Shown here: positions 7,519 through 17,811 of the stretch, in pieces | Layout: every line of letters starts with the position of its first letter | Numbering within the stretch: position 1 is the first letter of the stretch | NCBI GenBank assembly: GCA_011390065.1 | Contig: JAABTD010000016.1 | Coordinates: 1-37,345 of the forward strand | DNA: 37,345 nt | Reading direction: 5' to 3' | DNA from: Desulfobacteraceae bacterium | GTDB lineage: Bacteria; Desulfobacterota; Desulfobacteria; Desulfobacterales; JAABSP01 | Notes under the pieces: generated by a model | The model's database searches: none | The model's input: the letters and a program-made list of their open reading frames with translations, nothing else | What the model was told of the DNA's origin: nothing | Made by a program: the position numbers and the translations under genes

Positions 7519-10062
7519 TTATGCCCAGGTAATCAGGCCCGGCATAGACTTGATCCACTCATCGCCCATAGGTCGAACCCGCACTGTGAAGCCGTACCGG
7601 CCCGGCCTTTGGCATTCCATAGTGCAGGAATAACGATAGTTTCCCCCACCCAGGTCCTGGTCGACTTCCATGGCTTCGGCCTGGCCTTCAATCAGGCTTT
7701 CCACCGATTTCAGCTTCCCGAAATAGAGTTGGACGCTGACCTCCTCGGGTCGAAGATCCCCCAAATGAACGTCAGCGGTCATATCGATGGTTTCCCCTAC
7801 CCGGAAAGGGCTGTCAGACGTTTTTTGAACCCCTTCGATCCGGATGTGGCGCCACAGACGTTTCAGGCGTTCGATCTGCGATCCCAGACTTCTGGCTTCC
7901 CGTCCACCATGGGCAACAAGGGAACGGTGCCGCTGGAGAGCGGGTCGATAAAACTGATGATCGTATTCGGCCACCATGCGATGACCGCAGAAATTGTGCA
8001 TGGACATCTTCATGGATTCTTTCATCATGGCGATCCAGCGGAACGGAAGTCCGCCGGTTTCACGATCGTAAAAACTTGGAATCACTTCGTTTTCCAGAAT
8101 GTTGTAAAGGGCCTGGCTCTCCACTGCATCCTGATAGGCGACGTCCGCATGCTCCTCGCCATTGCCGATCTGCCACCCGCGATCCACCGAATACCCTTCA
8201 TCCCACCAGCCATCGAGAACGCTCAGATTGAGGACGCCGTTGATGCCCGCCTTCATGCCGGAGGTGCCGCAGGCCTCGAACGGACGGCGCGGCGTGTTGA
8301 GCCAGACATCCGACCCATGGAGCAGATGGCGGGCAAGGTGGATGTCGTAATCTTCCACAAAGATCATCCGATGACGGACATCGGCCTTCCGGGCGAATTC
8401 CACGATCTGCCGGATCAACCCCTTTCCCTCATTGTCTCTGGGATGCGCCTTGCCCGCAAAAATGAACTGGACGGGGCGGGATTTGGAATTGATGAGGGCC
8501 ACCAGACGATCCGGGTCCATGAGAAGAAGATAGGCGCGCTTGTAGGTGGCGAACCGCCGAGCGAAGCCGATGGTCAGAACATCCTGATCCAATACCGATT
8601 CGGCCTCCCGCATCATCGATTTGGGGGCGTTTCGCCGGCCATACTGTTCGACCATCAGACGCCGGCAGGTCCGGATCAATCGAGACCGGCTCATTTCATG
8701 GGCGCGCCACAGCTCTTCGCCGTAAATTTCGTCGATGCGCTGCAGGATACCCGGATTGGAAGGGTGGCGCCGCCACTCCGGACCGATGTAGCGCTCACAG
8801 AGGAGGGCGTTTTCCATGGAGAGCCAGGAAGCGATATGGACGCCGTTGGTGATGTGGGCAATGGGGACCTCGTCTTCAGGCAGTTCAGGCCAGACATGAG
8901 CCCACATGCGGCGGGCCACCCGACCGTGAAGTCGGCTGACGCCGTTGCAGTATTGAGCCATCCGCACCCCCAGCACGAACATGGAAAGAGGGGCGTCCGG
9001 TCCGCTTCCCGCGGGTTGGCCCCAGGAAAGGATTTCGTCCGCCGACGCCCCCAGCCGGAGTTCCATGGGCCTGAGAAACGGACGGACCAGATCGGCGGGA
9101 AACTCGTCATGGCCCGCCGCTACCGGCGTGTGCGTCGTAAAGACGGTGGAACGGGGAACGATCTCCCGGGCGGTCTTGAGGTCCACCTTGTACCGTTTCA
9201 TGGTTTGGACCAGCCGTTCCAGCCCGGCAAAGGCCGAATGACCCTCGTTCATATGGCAGATGACGGGATGAATCCCCATGGCTTCCAGCGCCCGCATCCC
9301 CCCGATGCCCAGCAGCATCTCCTGGGCCAGCCGGATTTTCTGTTCCGCTGCATAGAGCCGGGCCGTGATGTTGCGGATCTCCGGTGGATTTTCCACCAGA
9401 TTCGTGTCCAGGAGGTAGAGGGGAATATTGCCCACCTTGATTTTCCATACATCGGCCAGGATATGCCCTTCAGGACCTTCAAGCCCGATCTGCAGGAACT
9501 GCCCCTCCTGATTCCTGGCTCGACTCATGGGAATATGGAAAAAATCGGTTTCGGGATACTGCTCCTGCTGCCATCCTTCCGCATCGAGGAACTGTCGGAA
9601 ATATCCCTGCCGGTAGAGAAGCCCCACGCCGGTCACCGGAAGGTTCATGTCGGAGGCCGCCTTGAGATGGTCTCCCGCCAGAATGCCCAGGCCGCCGGCA
9701 AACAGGGGAATGCTTTCATGGATGCCGAATTCCATGGAAAAATAGGCCACCGTCTCATCCGGTCCCAGGGCAGGGTCCGGTTCCGTTCCGGCGACTTCTT
9801 TTTCATAAAGCTCCCGCACCCGTTCCATGTGGGCGAGGTAACTGGAATCCCGAGCCAATTCTTCCAGCCGCTTCTGGGTCAGCAAGGTCGAAAACGCAAT
9901 GGGATTCCTGCCGGACTGGTTCCATAGCCTCGGGTCAATGCGTCTGAACAATTCCACTGCATCGTGGCGCCAGCACCACCAGATGTTTCGCGACAGCGTC
10001 TCCAGAAAAGAAAGGGGCTCGGGGATATTGGGAAAGACTTGAAATGTGTGCAAGTGACTCAT
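7519..10062 (-). CDS. glgP: Alpha-glucan (glycogen) phosphorylase with N-terminal DUF3417
   Basis: The 847-aa enzyme is of the shorter bacterial/archaeal phosphorylase class, which releases glucose-1-phosphate from glycogen. Residues about 10-110 look like the DUF3417 domain of this class. The catalytic core includes EFGIHESIPLFAGGLGILAG, HMNEGHSAF, TTHTPVAAGHDEF, NGVHIASW and RRPFEACGTSGMKAG, where Lys604 is the expected pyridoxal-phosphate lysine. The ATG at 10062 is preferred because AGGA precedes it at about 9 nt; an in-frame upstream start at 10101 adds 13 residues without a ribosome site. It is the first gene of glgP-glgA-glgB, with a consensus -35 upstream embedded in the terminator of the giant gene. 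Confidence 0.95.
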   Translation of the reverse strand: MSHLHTFQVFPNIPEPLSFLETLSRNIWWCWRHDAVELFRRIDPRLWNQSGRNPIAFSTLLTQKRLEELARDSSYLAHMERVRELYEKEVAGTEPDPALGPDETVAYFSMEFGIHESIPLFAGGLGILAGDHLKAASDMNLPVTGVGLLYRQGYFRQFLDAEGWQQEQYPETDFFHIPMSRARNQEGQFLQIGLEGPEGHILADVWKIKVGNIPLYLLDTNLVENPPEIRNITARLYAAEQKIRLAQEMLLGIGGMRALEAMGIHPVICHMNEGHSAFAGLERLVQTMKRYKVDLKTAREIVPRSTVFTTHTPVAAGHDEFPADLVRPFLRPMELRLGASADEILSWGQPAGSGPDAPLSMFVLGVRMAQYCNGVSRLHGRVARRMWAHVWPELPEDEVPIAHITNGVHIASWLSMENALLCERYIGPEWRRHPSNPGILQRIDEIYGEELWRAHEMSRSRLIRTCRRLMVEQYGRRNAPKSMMREAESVLDQDVLTIGFARRFATYKRAYLLLMDPDRLVALINSKSRPVQFIFAGKAHPRDNEGKGLIRQIVEFARKADVRHRMIFVEDYDIHLARHLLHGSDVWLNTPRRPFEACGTSGMKAGINGVLNLSVLDGWWDEGYSVDRGWQIGNGEEHADVAYQDAVESQALYNILENEVIPSFYDRETGGLPFRWIAMMKESMKMSMHNFCGHRMVAEYDHQFYRPALQRHRSLVAHGGREARSLGSQIERLKRLWRHIRIEGVQKTSDSPFRVGETIDMTADVHLGDLRPEEVSVQLYFGKLKSVESLIEGQAEAMEVDQDLGGGNYRYSCTMECQRPGRYGFTVRVRPMGDEWIKSMPGLITWA

Positions 10063-10118
10063 TTTACATTCCTGATTGTGTTCCAACGATGGTTTAACCA
10101 ACAGAAAAATCTAAAACT

Positions 10119-10149
10119 ATAATATGACATATAAACCGGCCCCTGTCAA
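10119..10149 (-). promoter_or_regulatory. Predicted promoter of the glgPAB operon
   Basis: The minus strand has a perfect TTGACA (10149-10144). Two -10 candidates follow: CATATT (10126-10121, 17-nt spacer, 4/6) and TATTAT (10124-10119, 19-nt spacer). The -35 shares bases with the T-tract of the upstream terminator. The leader to the glgP ATG would be about 50 nt. Confidence 0.5.
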
Positions 10150-10183
10150 AATAAAGCGGGGCGCCCGATTCCGGGCGCCCCGC
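10148..10183 (-). terminator. Intrinsic terminator of giant gene 1
   Basis: A perfect 12-bp GC-rich inverted repeat (arms 10156-10167 and 10172-10183, 4-nt loop) is followed on the minus strand by TTTATTTT. It lies 26 nt after the stop of the giant gene ending at 10210. This is a textbook rho-independent terminator. Confidence 0.88.
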
Positions 10184-10209
10184 TGTTGGGTTAAGGTTTT
10201 ACGTTTGGC

Positions 10210-13200
10210 TTAGGGGGTTGAGGCCTCCTTCATCGCATTGAGGACTTCGGCAAAGCCGATCCGGCCGTCGTTATCGATGTCGGCGCCGACAAAGAGGTTC
10301 ATCGGCTGAATGCCGGCCAGCACCTGAAGTGCGGCGATGGCGTCGCCCAGACCCACGGTTCCGTCGCCGTCGACATCGCCCGGCGCAACGCCGGCCATGT
10401 TGATGGTGAACGTCTCCTCCGCAAAGTTGGGGGCTTCACCGGAACCGGGATCCACCACGCCGCTGTTGTCCTCCACCCTGACCGTTACCTGGAAAGTGGT
10501 CTGATCGTCGGCAGTTGCCTGCGGATGCACGGTCAGCGTCCGGTTGCCGCCGATGCCGCTGTATTCGAAGTCCGCAATAGCGGGATCAGCGGTTGCGGTC
10601 ACCGTCAAATCGTCCGGCCCCTCGTCCAAGTCATCCACTTCGAACTCCAGCGCAACGGACTGGTTGAGATGAACATTCTGATTCGGAATCGTTGAAATCA
10701 TCGGCGCATCGTTTCTGTTGTGGATCGTGACGCTGAGGGCGGGCTGGGCCGCCTCTGCTTCAAAAAGACCGTTGTTCACCGCCACGATCAACCGCGTCGT
10801 GAATTCCGCCAGTTGAAAGGGCGCGTCCTTTGCCGGCCGGAAAGTCAGCCGCCAGTTGTTGGCGTTGGTGCTGTACCCCGGATCGGAGGCGCTGGTGAAA
10901 ATCGGCTCGAGGCGGATGGAACCATTGGGGATGTAATCCGTTGCACCGGAGGAAGCAAACACCTCCAGTTCCCATGGATCCTTGGTTTCATCCCACACCC
11001 AGAAGTCCACTGCGACGGACCCCGCCGGGTCCTCCATGACGTCGATGCTTTCCCTGATCCTGATCCGCGGGGGGTTCACGTCCGGAAAGACGCGGAGCGT
11101 AAAGGTAAACTCCGAGTACCCGTTCAAATCACTGGCCTGCAGGGTCACGGGCACATCGGCGAAATCCACTCCACCCCACGGCAGCGGCTTCATCGTCAGT
11201 TCGTGGGTCATGTTGTCCACCGGTTGCTGAATCCGCACCCAATCGAAACGCGACCGGTCCGTCTGGGGCAGCAAGTCGGTATTGCCCGATTCCGCGGCGA
11301 CGCTGATGTCCTGCAGCGGGTTGTCCACGTCCCGGACCTCGAAACGGAGAACATACGCTTCATCGCCCTGGGTAAAAACGATGTCGTCGGGGTTGGCGAT
11401 GGGCGCATTGATGACGGGCGGGTTGTTGACCGGCCGGACCTGAAGCTCGAAGGGCTGCGATTTGACGGGCGTCGCGCCGAGGCTGTCCTTCACCCATGGC
11501 GTGATGCGCGCATAACCGTTGTCGTATTCATCCGGCGTGATGATCACCCGGCGCTGCTCGGCCGTTCCTTCGAACCGGATCTCGCCTTCGACAAAATCGT
11601 TTTCCCTCCCCGGAACAGGCCCCCAGACGGCGCCCATGATCAGGCTGCTCAGCGGCGTATCCGGGTCATTGACTTCGACCACGTAGTTCATATCCAGGGT
11701 CGTCCCGCCTTCGTCGATGACGACCTGAGAGATCTGGTTGGGAGAATCGCCCAGCATCAGCGGGGAAATCGTGGGCGGATCCGGCACGGGGGCGACATCC
11801 AGGGTAAAGGTCAGGGGGGCGCTTTCCAGCCCGTCCGGCGCCGGCGCATCCAAGACGCGGAGGGTGACGTCCACCTTGCCCCATTCGTTATCCGCCGGTT
11901 CCAGCACCAGCCGTCGGGTGGATCCGGTAAAATCGGGATCGAAATAATAATGGTCTTCCGGAAGCAACGCGGTGTTGTCTCCGGAAATGACCGGCGATGT
12001 CAGGATCAGGTTCCCCGGGAGGGTTTCCTCGTCGCTGACGATGAACTCCACAAAATGGGGCCCGGAATCTTCCTCGATTTTTTCGACATCAAGACCGTTT
12101 TTCTTTTTGATGACCGGCGCATCATTTACCGCCAGATATTCAAGCACCGCCTGATCGGCATCCTGCTTCGGCGCATCGTTATCCCGATCCGTCACCGTCG
12201 CCTGGATAATCGCCGTCGCTTTGCCGGTGATCGGGCGACCTCCCGGCGGGGTAAACCGCAGGGTCTTTTCCGCCCCCGTACCGGTCACCAGAACGTATTC
12301 GGCATAAGGCGCCAGATCCTCTTCCTTCCCGCCCTCAATCCATTTGAGGGAATAAGAAAGGATCAGATCCGCGACAGGCGTTTCAACATCGCTCACCGTG
12401 AATGTCAATTCAACGACCGCGTCTTCGTCGACCGGCGCCTCCGGCGCGTCCGTGAAGGCCAGGGTGGGGGCATCGTTGACGAATTCCACCACCACATCGA
12501 AGTCGGCCGAAACCGTATTGGCGCCGTCGGTGGCCTGCAAACCGACAATGCCGCGACCGAAGCCGTTATCCTCCGGGGTGATCCGGATATACTTCCGGCC
12601 CCCTGCTTCTCCCAGTTCGAGGGAGACCGGCGCCGACTGGGTCGACGGCTCGATCCACGTCCAGTTCAGCGACGCCCCAACCACCTGGAGGCTGTCTGCA
12701 GGGGTGTCAGGGTCCGAAAGTTCATAATAGACAATGATGGACGTGTCCTCTTGAGTAACGACAGGGGGCGGAAGGGGCTCGGTGATCCGGAAGCTCGGCG
12801 GATCATCCACCTCTTCGACCACCAGCGGCGCCTCGAGGACGCCGGCAAGGGGGCCCTGGAATTCGACGGGCGTGTCATCTTCGGTTCTGAGGGCGATGAC
12901 GGCTTCGCCAAAAGATTGATCGGCGCCTCTCACCGTCAGCCGGCACCGCTTCCGATAGTCGGTTTCCAATTCGCAAACGGGTTCGGAGAGCGTCAGTTCC
13001 AGGTCGGTGATTCCCGGGTCATAATCCGCCTCAATGGCCATACCGGCAACCGGCGTATCCACATCCTCGATCCGGAAATCCAGGGTATAGGCGTCCCCTT
13101 CCGGGATCGTGGGCTTCGGATCCAGCGGTTTCATCGAGGTCATCGAAGGCGCGTCCGGCACGCCCTGAATATACAAATCGAGGATCACGGGCTCGGATAA

Positions 13201-16200
13201 AATGCCGTCCGGTTCCTGCACCCTCAAAACGATCCTTGCATGGGCCGGCGGGCTCAGGCGTCTCGGCCGATCCGGCGGCGGTTGAATGGTCAGCGTCGCC
13301 CGTCCCTGATCGGTGATCTCCCCGCCTGAAAAAGTCCCTTTGGGCAGATCGGCGGGATCGACCGACTGCCACTCGGTCAGCAACATCAGCTTGCTCAACC
13401 GCGCCGTTTCGGCGTCGCTGATCGACAATTCCACGCTGACATTTTCATCCTCATTCGTCTCCAGTTTCGTGCTCGAAGGAACGATCTCAGGAGGGTAATT
13501 GACCGACTGGATTCTGACGATCGCATCCTGACGATAGTCCAATCTGCCGTCGCTGACCGTCACGGTCAGGCTCAACGGACCGGATGTCATCTCGGGCGGC
13601 GTGACCACCAGATCCACCCGGCCGTCCCTGGTGACCGGCTCGGCGAGATATGGAGCATATGCGTTGTCCGGATCCACCCCCAGGGCCCATTGGGCGCTTA
13701 CGTTCAGGCTTTCAGGGGCGTTCTGGGGGTCGGGGTCATCCACGTAGAAGCGGATGGTTTTCCGCGTATCCTGCAACCACGGGGGATCCAACTCCAGTTC
13801 ACATCCCTGGCACGGATATTCCGATTTCAATCCGGTGATGACCGGAGGATCGTTTACAGGCGCGACTTTGGCGGTGACGATCCCGGAAACGGAAAACGCG
13901 TTTTCATCTCTTACAATGATTTTCACCTGCTCCTCTTGGGTTTCCGTAATGATGTTCGGATTCGGCATCAGCACCAGACCCAAAGAAAGGGTTTCGCCCT
14001 GTTGAATGCTCTCGGAAATGCTGATCGCGTTGGTGATATCGCCATTGCTGTCGATAAAATAGGTGTTTTGAGCCATGATGGGAATGACCCGTCCGGCATT
14101 GTCGATGGCGGCGCCGCAATCCGTGTTTCCAGGCGGCGCGACGCAGATGGTCAAATTTCTCTGACCATCCGGGTGACGGATCTCCAGGCCGATGGGGCTG
14201 CTTTCCGCCGTCGTCCTGTCGAGATCATCATCCATGCTGGTCGTCGATGCGGAAAGCTTCAGGATCGGATCGCTGGGCACAGGATCGACGGCAAGGTTGA
14301 TCTGTTTACTTACGGTCCTGTTGACGTCGGTGACGGACACTGCGACGGCGCCGTCGCCGAACAGCTCCGTATTCGCATAATCCGCCGGCCGAATGAACAA
14401 CCTGACTGCATTGTAATCGCCGGTTTCATCCGGCCTGAGGACATAGGAATCAGCGCTGACCCATCCCGTGTCGGAGATGGAAGCGCACGTCCCTTCACCC
14501 GTTTTTTCACAAAGCTTCAGGTTCTGGATTGTATTGGGGACCAGCGCCGTATTCGAAGAATCGATCGTCAATGTAAGGGTGTCTCCATCGGCGTCCCACA
14601 AGACGATGTCCACAAACTCGCTGCTGTTTTCCACTATTGCCAACGGATCGGCAAGACCGGGGAGGGATAGATCCGGCGGGTCGTTGACGGCATAGACCCT
14701 CAGCAGGAATGACTCGCTCCGGCTCAAGTTTTCCGGATCCGACACGGTCGAAATAATCGAGGCGTCTCCCCATTCATTGGGCGGCAGTTGTCTAGTAAAC
14801 ATGCACGCTCCGCCGCTGCATTCCACGAGAGACGTCAAGTCGCATGTATATGTGGTCGAGTTGCTGTCGAGTTTGCATTGCGTCGACGGGTCGGCGAACA
14901 GGGCCGGATTGGACACATTGGTCGCCTTTACCGTCACATTGTCATCCAGGTTGACCGGATCACCCGTCATCGGATCCGTGTCGCTGACGGTGAATTCGAA
15001 ACCGAGCGCGGCGCCCTCATTGAGCTGGATGTCGGCGATGGGAGAGATGACCGGCTTCCGGTTGAACAGGAAGCTGAAGGCGTGCTGGTCATCCGGTCCG
15101 GCGGCGGGCCCTGAGCCGGGGTCGTTATCGTCCACCGTCAGGGTAATCGTCGCGGGCCCGTCGATCAGATCCCGTTTGCTCTCGTCCGGAGGATAAATGG
15201 TCAGCGTGCAGGAAGCCGGACAGGACAAACTGAGTTTCGAGCCGGGCAGCCAGTCCTTATCGCTGGTCACAATCTTCGCAATATCAGTGATCGGGGTATC
15301 CATGTCCAGGATGTCGAACGCCACTGTTTTGCTGAAATCTCCCTCGTTCATCCGCACTTCGGTCACATCGGTGATGATTTGAGAGCTGGTGCCTTCCACC
15401 ATCAGCCGAAAGCTTTGAGAGCGAACCCCATAGGCGCCGTCCATGTCCGGCACATTGTTTTCGACCGCCGCGACAAGGGTCAGGCTTCCCGACTCGCCGG
15501 AGGCGACCGTCAAGCCGATGATTTTTTCGCCGGCAGCGCCGCCGTCTTCGACAACCGGCGGTCCCGCGAGGAGATTGGGATTGTCGCCCGGCTGTGGGTC
15601 TTCCGTGACGGTCACATTCAGGTTTTCCGGAGGGGTGGTTTCATCGCTGACCGTAAACGTGATCGGATCGGGTTGTCCATTGAGCTGGACGGAATAGCTG
15701 TTGGCAAGTCCGCCGATCGTCGGCAGGCTGTTGACGGTAAGGTTGAAATCAATCGCACTCACATTGCCCACATCATCCACAGCCGACAACGTGACCGTCG
15801 TCACGCCGGATTGGTCGGGTTCCGGTACGATCCGAAGGACGCCGGCCTCCTTATCGATGGCCAGATTGGCGTCGGGAACCAGATCCGTGTTGCCGGACCC
15901 GGCATCCAATGTCAGCGCCTCATATGCCGTTTCCGGATCGACAACGGAAAACGCCACATCCAGGGAAGAGGGGTTGTCAACCGTTCGTTCATGCATTTGT
16001 TGAGGGCCGATGGCGTCAAACACCGGCGGGCTGTTGACGGTGACGGAAAAATCGGCGTCATCCGTCGCGCCCCCTTCATCGGTTGCTCGCACCGCAACCG
16101 CGGCTGTTCCCGTTGCGGCATTGCCGGCGGGCGTAGCGATGTTGATGTCGCGGACGGCGCCGGTTCCGCTCAGGGAAATGATGATATCCGCTTCGCAATC

Positions 16201-17679
16201 GCCGTTCAAATCGATGTCGCATGACAATGGATCATCGACGGCGCCCGGATCATCCGGGCAACTCTCTGGATAGGGAGGACATATCAATTCCAGGGTCAGG
16301 GCGTCAGCCGCCGATTCGAGATCATAGATATTGAACGCGTCGACAATGCTGTCGCCTTCCAGGGCGATGGCGTAATCCTCCAATCCATACACCACCGGCG
16401 GCAGATTGTCCGCCGTATCGGATTTCGGCTGAACGAATGCATCGCCCTGTCGGGAGTTGCGTTCGCGATCCCCCCCTATGACAAAATAATCCGACACATC
16501 CGCCGAATACCCATACCCATCTCCGACGGTTTCCTTATAGGCCCACCCTGCGCCGTCGAATTCATACAGATGCGCATTGCCGTAGTGCCCCAAATCGGGT
16601 TCATTGAAATTGTCATAAGCGCCGAAAACGGCCACATCGTTTTGCAACCCCACGGAATAACCGAACCCCTTTTCGACATAGGTCCCGCCGGAAAGCGATA
16701 CCCCGGGCGATTCCAGCAAATCGGATTGCGTCCATCCGCCGCTCCCGGAAGTAAAAACATAAACGGCCCCGACATCGTCGTTTTCAGCGGAATTATAATA
16801 AGGCGCGCCCACCGCGATCCGTGATCCGGAAACGGCGACGCCGGCGCCGAATCTGTCGTTAGGCGCCCCGTTCAGGGCCGCCAGCTTCCGGATTTGCGAC
16901 CAATGGCCGGCAGCGCCCCGCTGAAAGACATAGGCCGCTCCCGTGTAGGCATTCATCTCAGGCGCGCCGATCACGGCCAAATCGTCGGATATGGAAAGAG
17001 ACGCCCCGAAAGCAGCATATTCCTGAGCGTCCGATGCAGTCAACCTGGCGGTTTCGATCATGTCCGTCCAACCGCTTTCGGGGCGCTCGAAAACGTAAAC
17101 CGCCCCGGCGTTGATCACCCTGACGCCGCCCGCGATCGGGTCGTTTTTCGGGGCGCCGACGAGAATATACCTGCCGTCAATGGCCACCGAAGCGCCGAAT
17201 TCGCTGTTGATCTGATGGTTCGCAGGGGTCAGGCGCGCCTTGAAATGCCAGGCGTCCCCTTCCTTTTGAAATACATACGCGGCCCCGGCGTCGCCGACGC
17301 CGGCCGGGTCGTCATAAGGGGCGCCCACCACTGCATAATCCCCATATACGGCAACCGCCTGTCCGAACCGGTCGTCACTGGTAAAATGACTTTGGGCGGT
17401 CGAAAAATTGGCGATATCATTGGGCAACTTCGCCATCAGCCGCCATCCGTCCGCGACGGTGTATTGATAAACGTAGGCCGCGCCGGAATCGGCGCCGTTG
17501 GGGTCGGCCCCATACGCCCCGACAATGGCGAGATTTACGAAAATAGAGGCCGACGCCCCGAACCTGTCGCCGGCTGCCGCATCATATCGGGGCAGTTCCT
17601 GCGATAAGGCCGTGCAAGGCAGAAAAAACAGCGCCAGCGCCGTCGTCAAGCAAAAAATTTTGCACCATCTCGATTTCAT
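10210..17679 (-). CDS. Giant secreted protein 1: FG-GAP-like propeller, 17 Ig/cadherin-like modules, dockerin-like C-terminus
   Basis: This 2489-aa protein starts at the ATG at 17679 after AAGGAGG with ideal spacing; the frame is open 41 codons further up but that part is not protein-like. Residues 1-26 are a Sec signal peptide. Seven repeats of the DRFGASVAV...VGAP type (about 35-410), each followed by a GAAYVF-like strand, suggest a complete seven-blade propeller. Then come 17 modules of about 100-130 aa, most opened by an N(D/N/Y)(A/P)P linker, resembling cadherin-like or Ig-like domains of bacterial surface proteins. The last 58 residues hold two EF-hand loops, DVDGDGTVG and DIDNDGRIG, like a type I dockerin. 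No membrane anchor or sorting signal is visible. A role in adhesion or matrix assembly, probably Ca2+-dependent, is inferred. It is paralogous to the gene upstream. Confidence 0.9.
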   Translation of the reverse strand: MKSRWCKIFCLTTALALFFLPCTALSQELPRYDAAAGDRFGASASIFVNLAIVGAYGADPNGADSGAAYVYQYTVADGWRLMAKLPNDIANFSTAQSHFTSDDRFGQAVAVYGDYAVVGAPYDDPAGVGDAGAAYVFQKEGDAWHFKARLTPANHQINSEFGASVAIDGRYILVGAPKNDPIAGGVRVINAGAVYVFERPESGWTDMIETARLTASDAQEYAAFGASLSISDDLAVIGAPEMNAYTGAAYVFQRGAAGHWSQIRKLAALNGAPNDRFGAGVAVSGSRIAVGAPYYNSAENDDVGAVYVFTSGSGGWTQSDLLESPGVSLSGGTYVEKGFGYSVGLQNDVAVFGAYDNFNEPDLGHYGNAHLYEFDGAGWAYKETVGDGYGYSADVSDYFVIGGDRERNSRQGDAFVQPKSDTADNLPPVVYGLEDYAIALEGDSIVDAFNIYDLESAADALTLELICPPYPESCPDDPGAVDDPLSCDIDLNGDCEADIIISLSGTGAVRDINIATPAGNAATGTAAVAVRATDEGGATDDADFSVTVNSPPVFDAIGPQQMHERTVDNPSSLDVAFSVVDPETAYEALTLDAGSGNTDLVPDANLAIDKEAGVLRIVPEPDQSGVTTVTLSAVDDVGNVSAIDFNLTVNSLPTIGGLANSYSVQLNGQPDPITFTVSDETTPPENLNVTVTEDPQPGDNPNLLAGPPVVEDGGAAGEKIIGLTVASGESGSLTLVAAVENNVPDMDGAYGVRSQSFRLMVEGTSSQIITDVTEVRMNEGDFSKTVAFDILDMDTPITDIAKIVTSDKDWLPGSKLSLSCPASCTLTIYPPDESKRDLIDGPATITLTVDDNDPGSGPAAGPDDQHAFSFLFNRKPVISPIADIQLNEGAALGFEFTVSDTDPMTGDPVNLDDNVTVKATNVSNPALFADPSTQCKLDSNSTTYTCDLTSLVECSGGACMFTRQLPPNEWGDASIISTVSDPENLSRSESFLLRVYAVNDPPDLSLPGLADPLAIVENSSEFVDIVLWDADGDTLTLTIDSSNTALVPNTIQNLKLCEKTGEGTCASISDTGWVSADSYVLRPDETGDYNAVRLFIRPADYANTELFGDGAVAVSVTDVNRTVSKQINLAVDPVPSDPILKLSASTTSMDDDLDRTTAESSPIGLEIRHPDGQRNLTICVAPPGNTDCGAAIDNAGRVIPIMAQNTYFIDSNGDITNAISISESIQQGETLSLGLVLMPNPNIITETQEEQVKIIVRDENAFSVSGIVTAKVAPVNDPPVITGLKSEYPCQGCELELDPPWLQDTRKTIRFYVDDPDPQNAPESLNVSAQWALGVDPDNAYAPYLAEPVTRDGRVDLVVTPPEMTSGPLSLTVTVSDGRLDYRQDAIVRIQSVNYPPEIVPSSTKLETNEDENVSVELSISDAETARLSKLMLLTEWQSVDPADLPKGTFSGGEITDQGRATLTIQPPPDRPRRLSPPAHARIVLRVQEPDGILSEPVILDLYIQGVPDAPSMTSMKPLDPKPTIPEGDAYTLDFRIEDVDTPVAGMAIEADYDPGITDLELTLSEPVCELETDYRKRCRLTVRGADQSFGEAVIALRTEDDTPVEFQGPLAGVLEAPLVVEEVDDPPSFRITEPLPPPVVTQEDTSIIVYYELSDPDTPADSLQVVGASLNWTWIEPSTQSAPVSLELGEAGGRKYIRITPEDNGFGRGIVGLQATDGANTVSADFDVVVEFVNDAPTLAFTDAPEAPVDEDAVVELTFTVSDVETPVADLILSYSLKWIEGGKEEDLAPYAEYVLVTGTGAEKTLRFTPPGGRPITGKATAIIQATVTDRDNDAPKQDADQAVLEYLAVNDAPVIKKKNGLDVEKIEEDSGPHFVEFIVSDEETLPGNLILTSPVISGDNTALLPEDHYYFDPDFTGSTRRLVLEPADNEWGKVDVTLRVLDAPAPDGLESAPLTFTLDVAPVPDPPTISPLMLGDSPNQISQVVIDEGGTTLDMNYVVEVNDPDTPLSSLIMGAVWGPVPGRENDFVEGEIRFEGTAEQRRVIITPDEYDNGYARITPWVKDSLGATPVKSQPFELQVRPVNNPPVINAPIANPDDIVFTQGDEAYVLRFEVRDVDNPLQDISVAAESGNTDLLPQTDRSRFDWVRIQQPVDNMTHELTMKPLPWGGVDFADVPVTLQASDLNGYSEFTFTLRVFPDVNPPRIRIRESIDVMEDPAGSVAVDFWVWDETKDPWELEVFASSGATDYIPNGSIRLEPIFTSASDPGYSTNANNWRLTFRPAKDAPFQLAEFTTRLIVAVNNGLFEAEAAQPALSVTIHNRNDAPMISTIPNQNVHLNQSVALEFEVDDLDEGPDDLTVTATADPAIADFEYSGIGGNRTLTVHPQATADDQTTFQVTVRVEDNSGVVDPGSGEAPNFAEETFTINMAGVAPGDVDGDGTVGLGDAIAALQVLAGIQPMNLFVGADIDNDGRIGFAEVLNAMKEASTP

Positions 17680-17811
17680 TCGGTTCCTCCTTGGGTTGCC
17701 GGCTTCCCCTGCCGGAACATCTGTTGCGGCGCCGGCGGTGGGCCGGCGCCTTCGCGGGCGGGAAAACCTCACTGTTGAAGGTTTTTTATGGGTAATATGC
17801 ATATTGATGAC
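17680..17811 (-). promoter_or_regulatory. Leader of giant gene 1, with conserved element and hairpins
   Basis: The 132-nt gap between the giant genes is non-coding. A 35-nt element at 17758-17792 matches the leader of giant gene 2 without gaps at about 26 positions and lies 79 nt from the start codon, against 80 nt there. A perfect 9-bp hairpin (arms 17728-17736 and 17742-17750, 5-nt loop) follows. A 5-bp hairpin, CCGGC/GCCGG, sits just before the ribosome site. A perfect 12-bp palindrome AATATGCATATT at 17794-17805 could be an operator. No clear promoter or T-tract terminator is seen, so read-through from giant gene 2 is possible. Confidence 0.5.

Noticed and set aside
7438-9927. 829-codon plus-strand frame opposite glgP
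   Set aside because: Antisense shadow of a well-conserved phosphorylase in GC-rich DNA; it shows no recognisable motif and no ribosome site.
10720-13200. 826-codon plus-strand frame opposite giant gene 1 (similar ones at 18325-19620, 20146-21585 and 23986-25269)
   Set aside because: His/Arg/Gly-rich translation typical of the reverse complement of repeat-rich GC-biased genes. The antisense frames recur because the modules recur.
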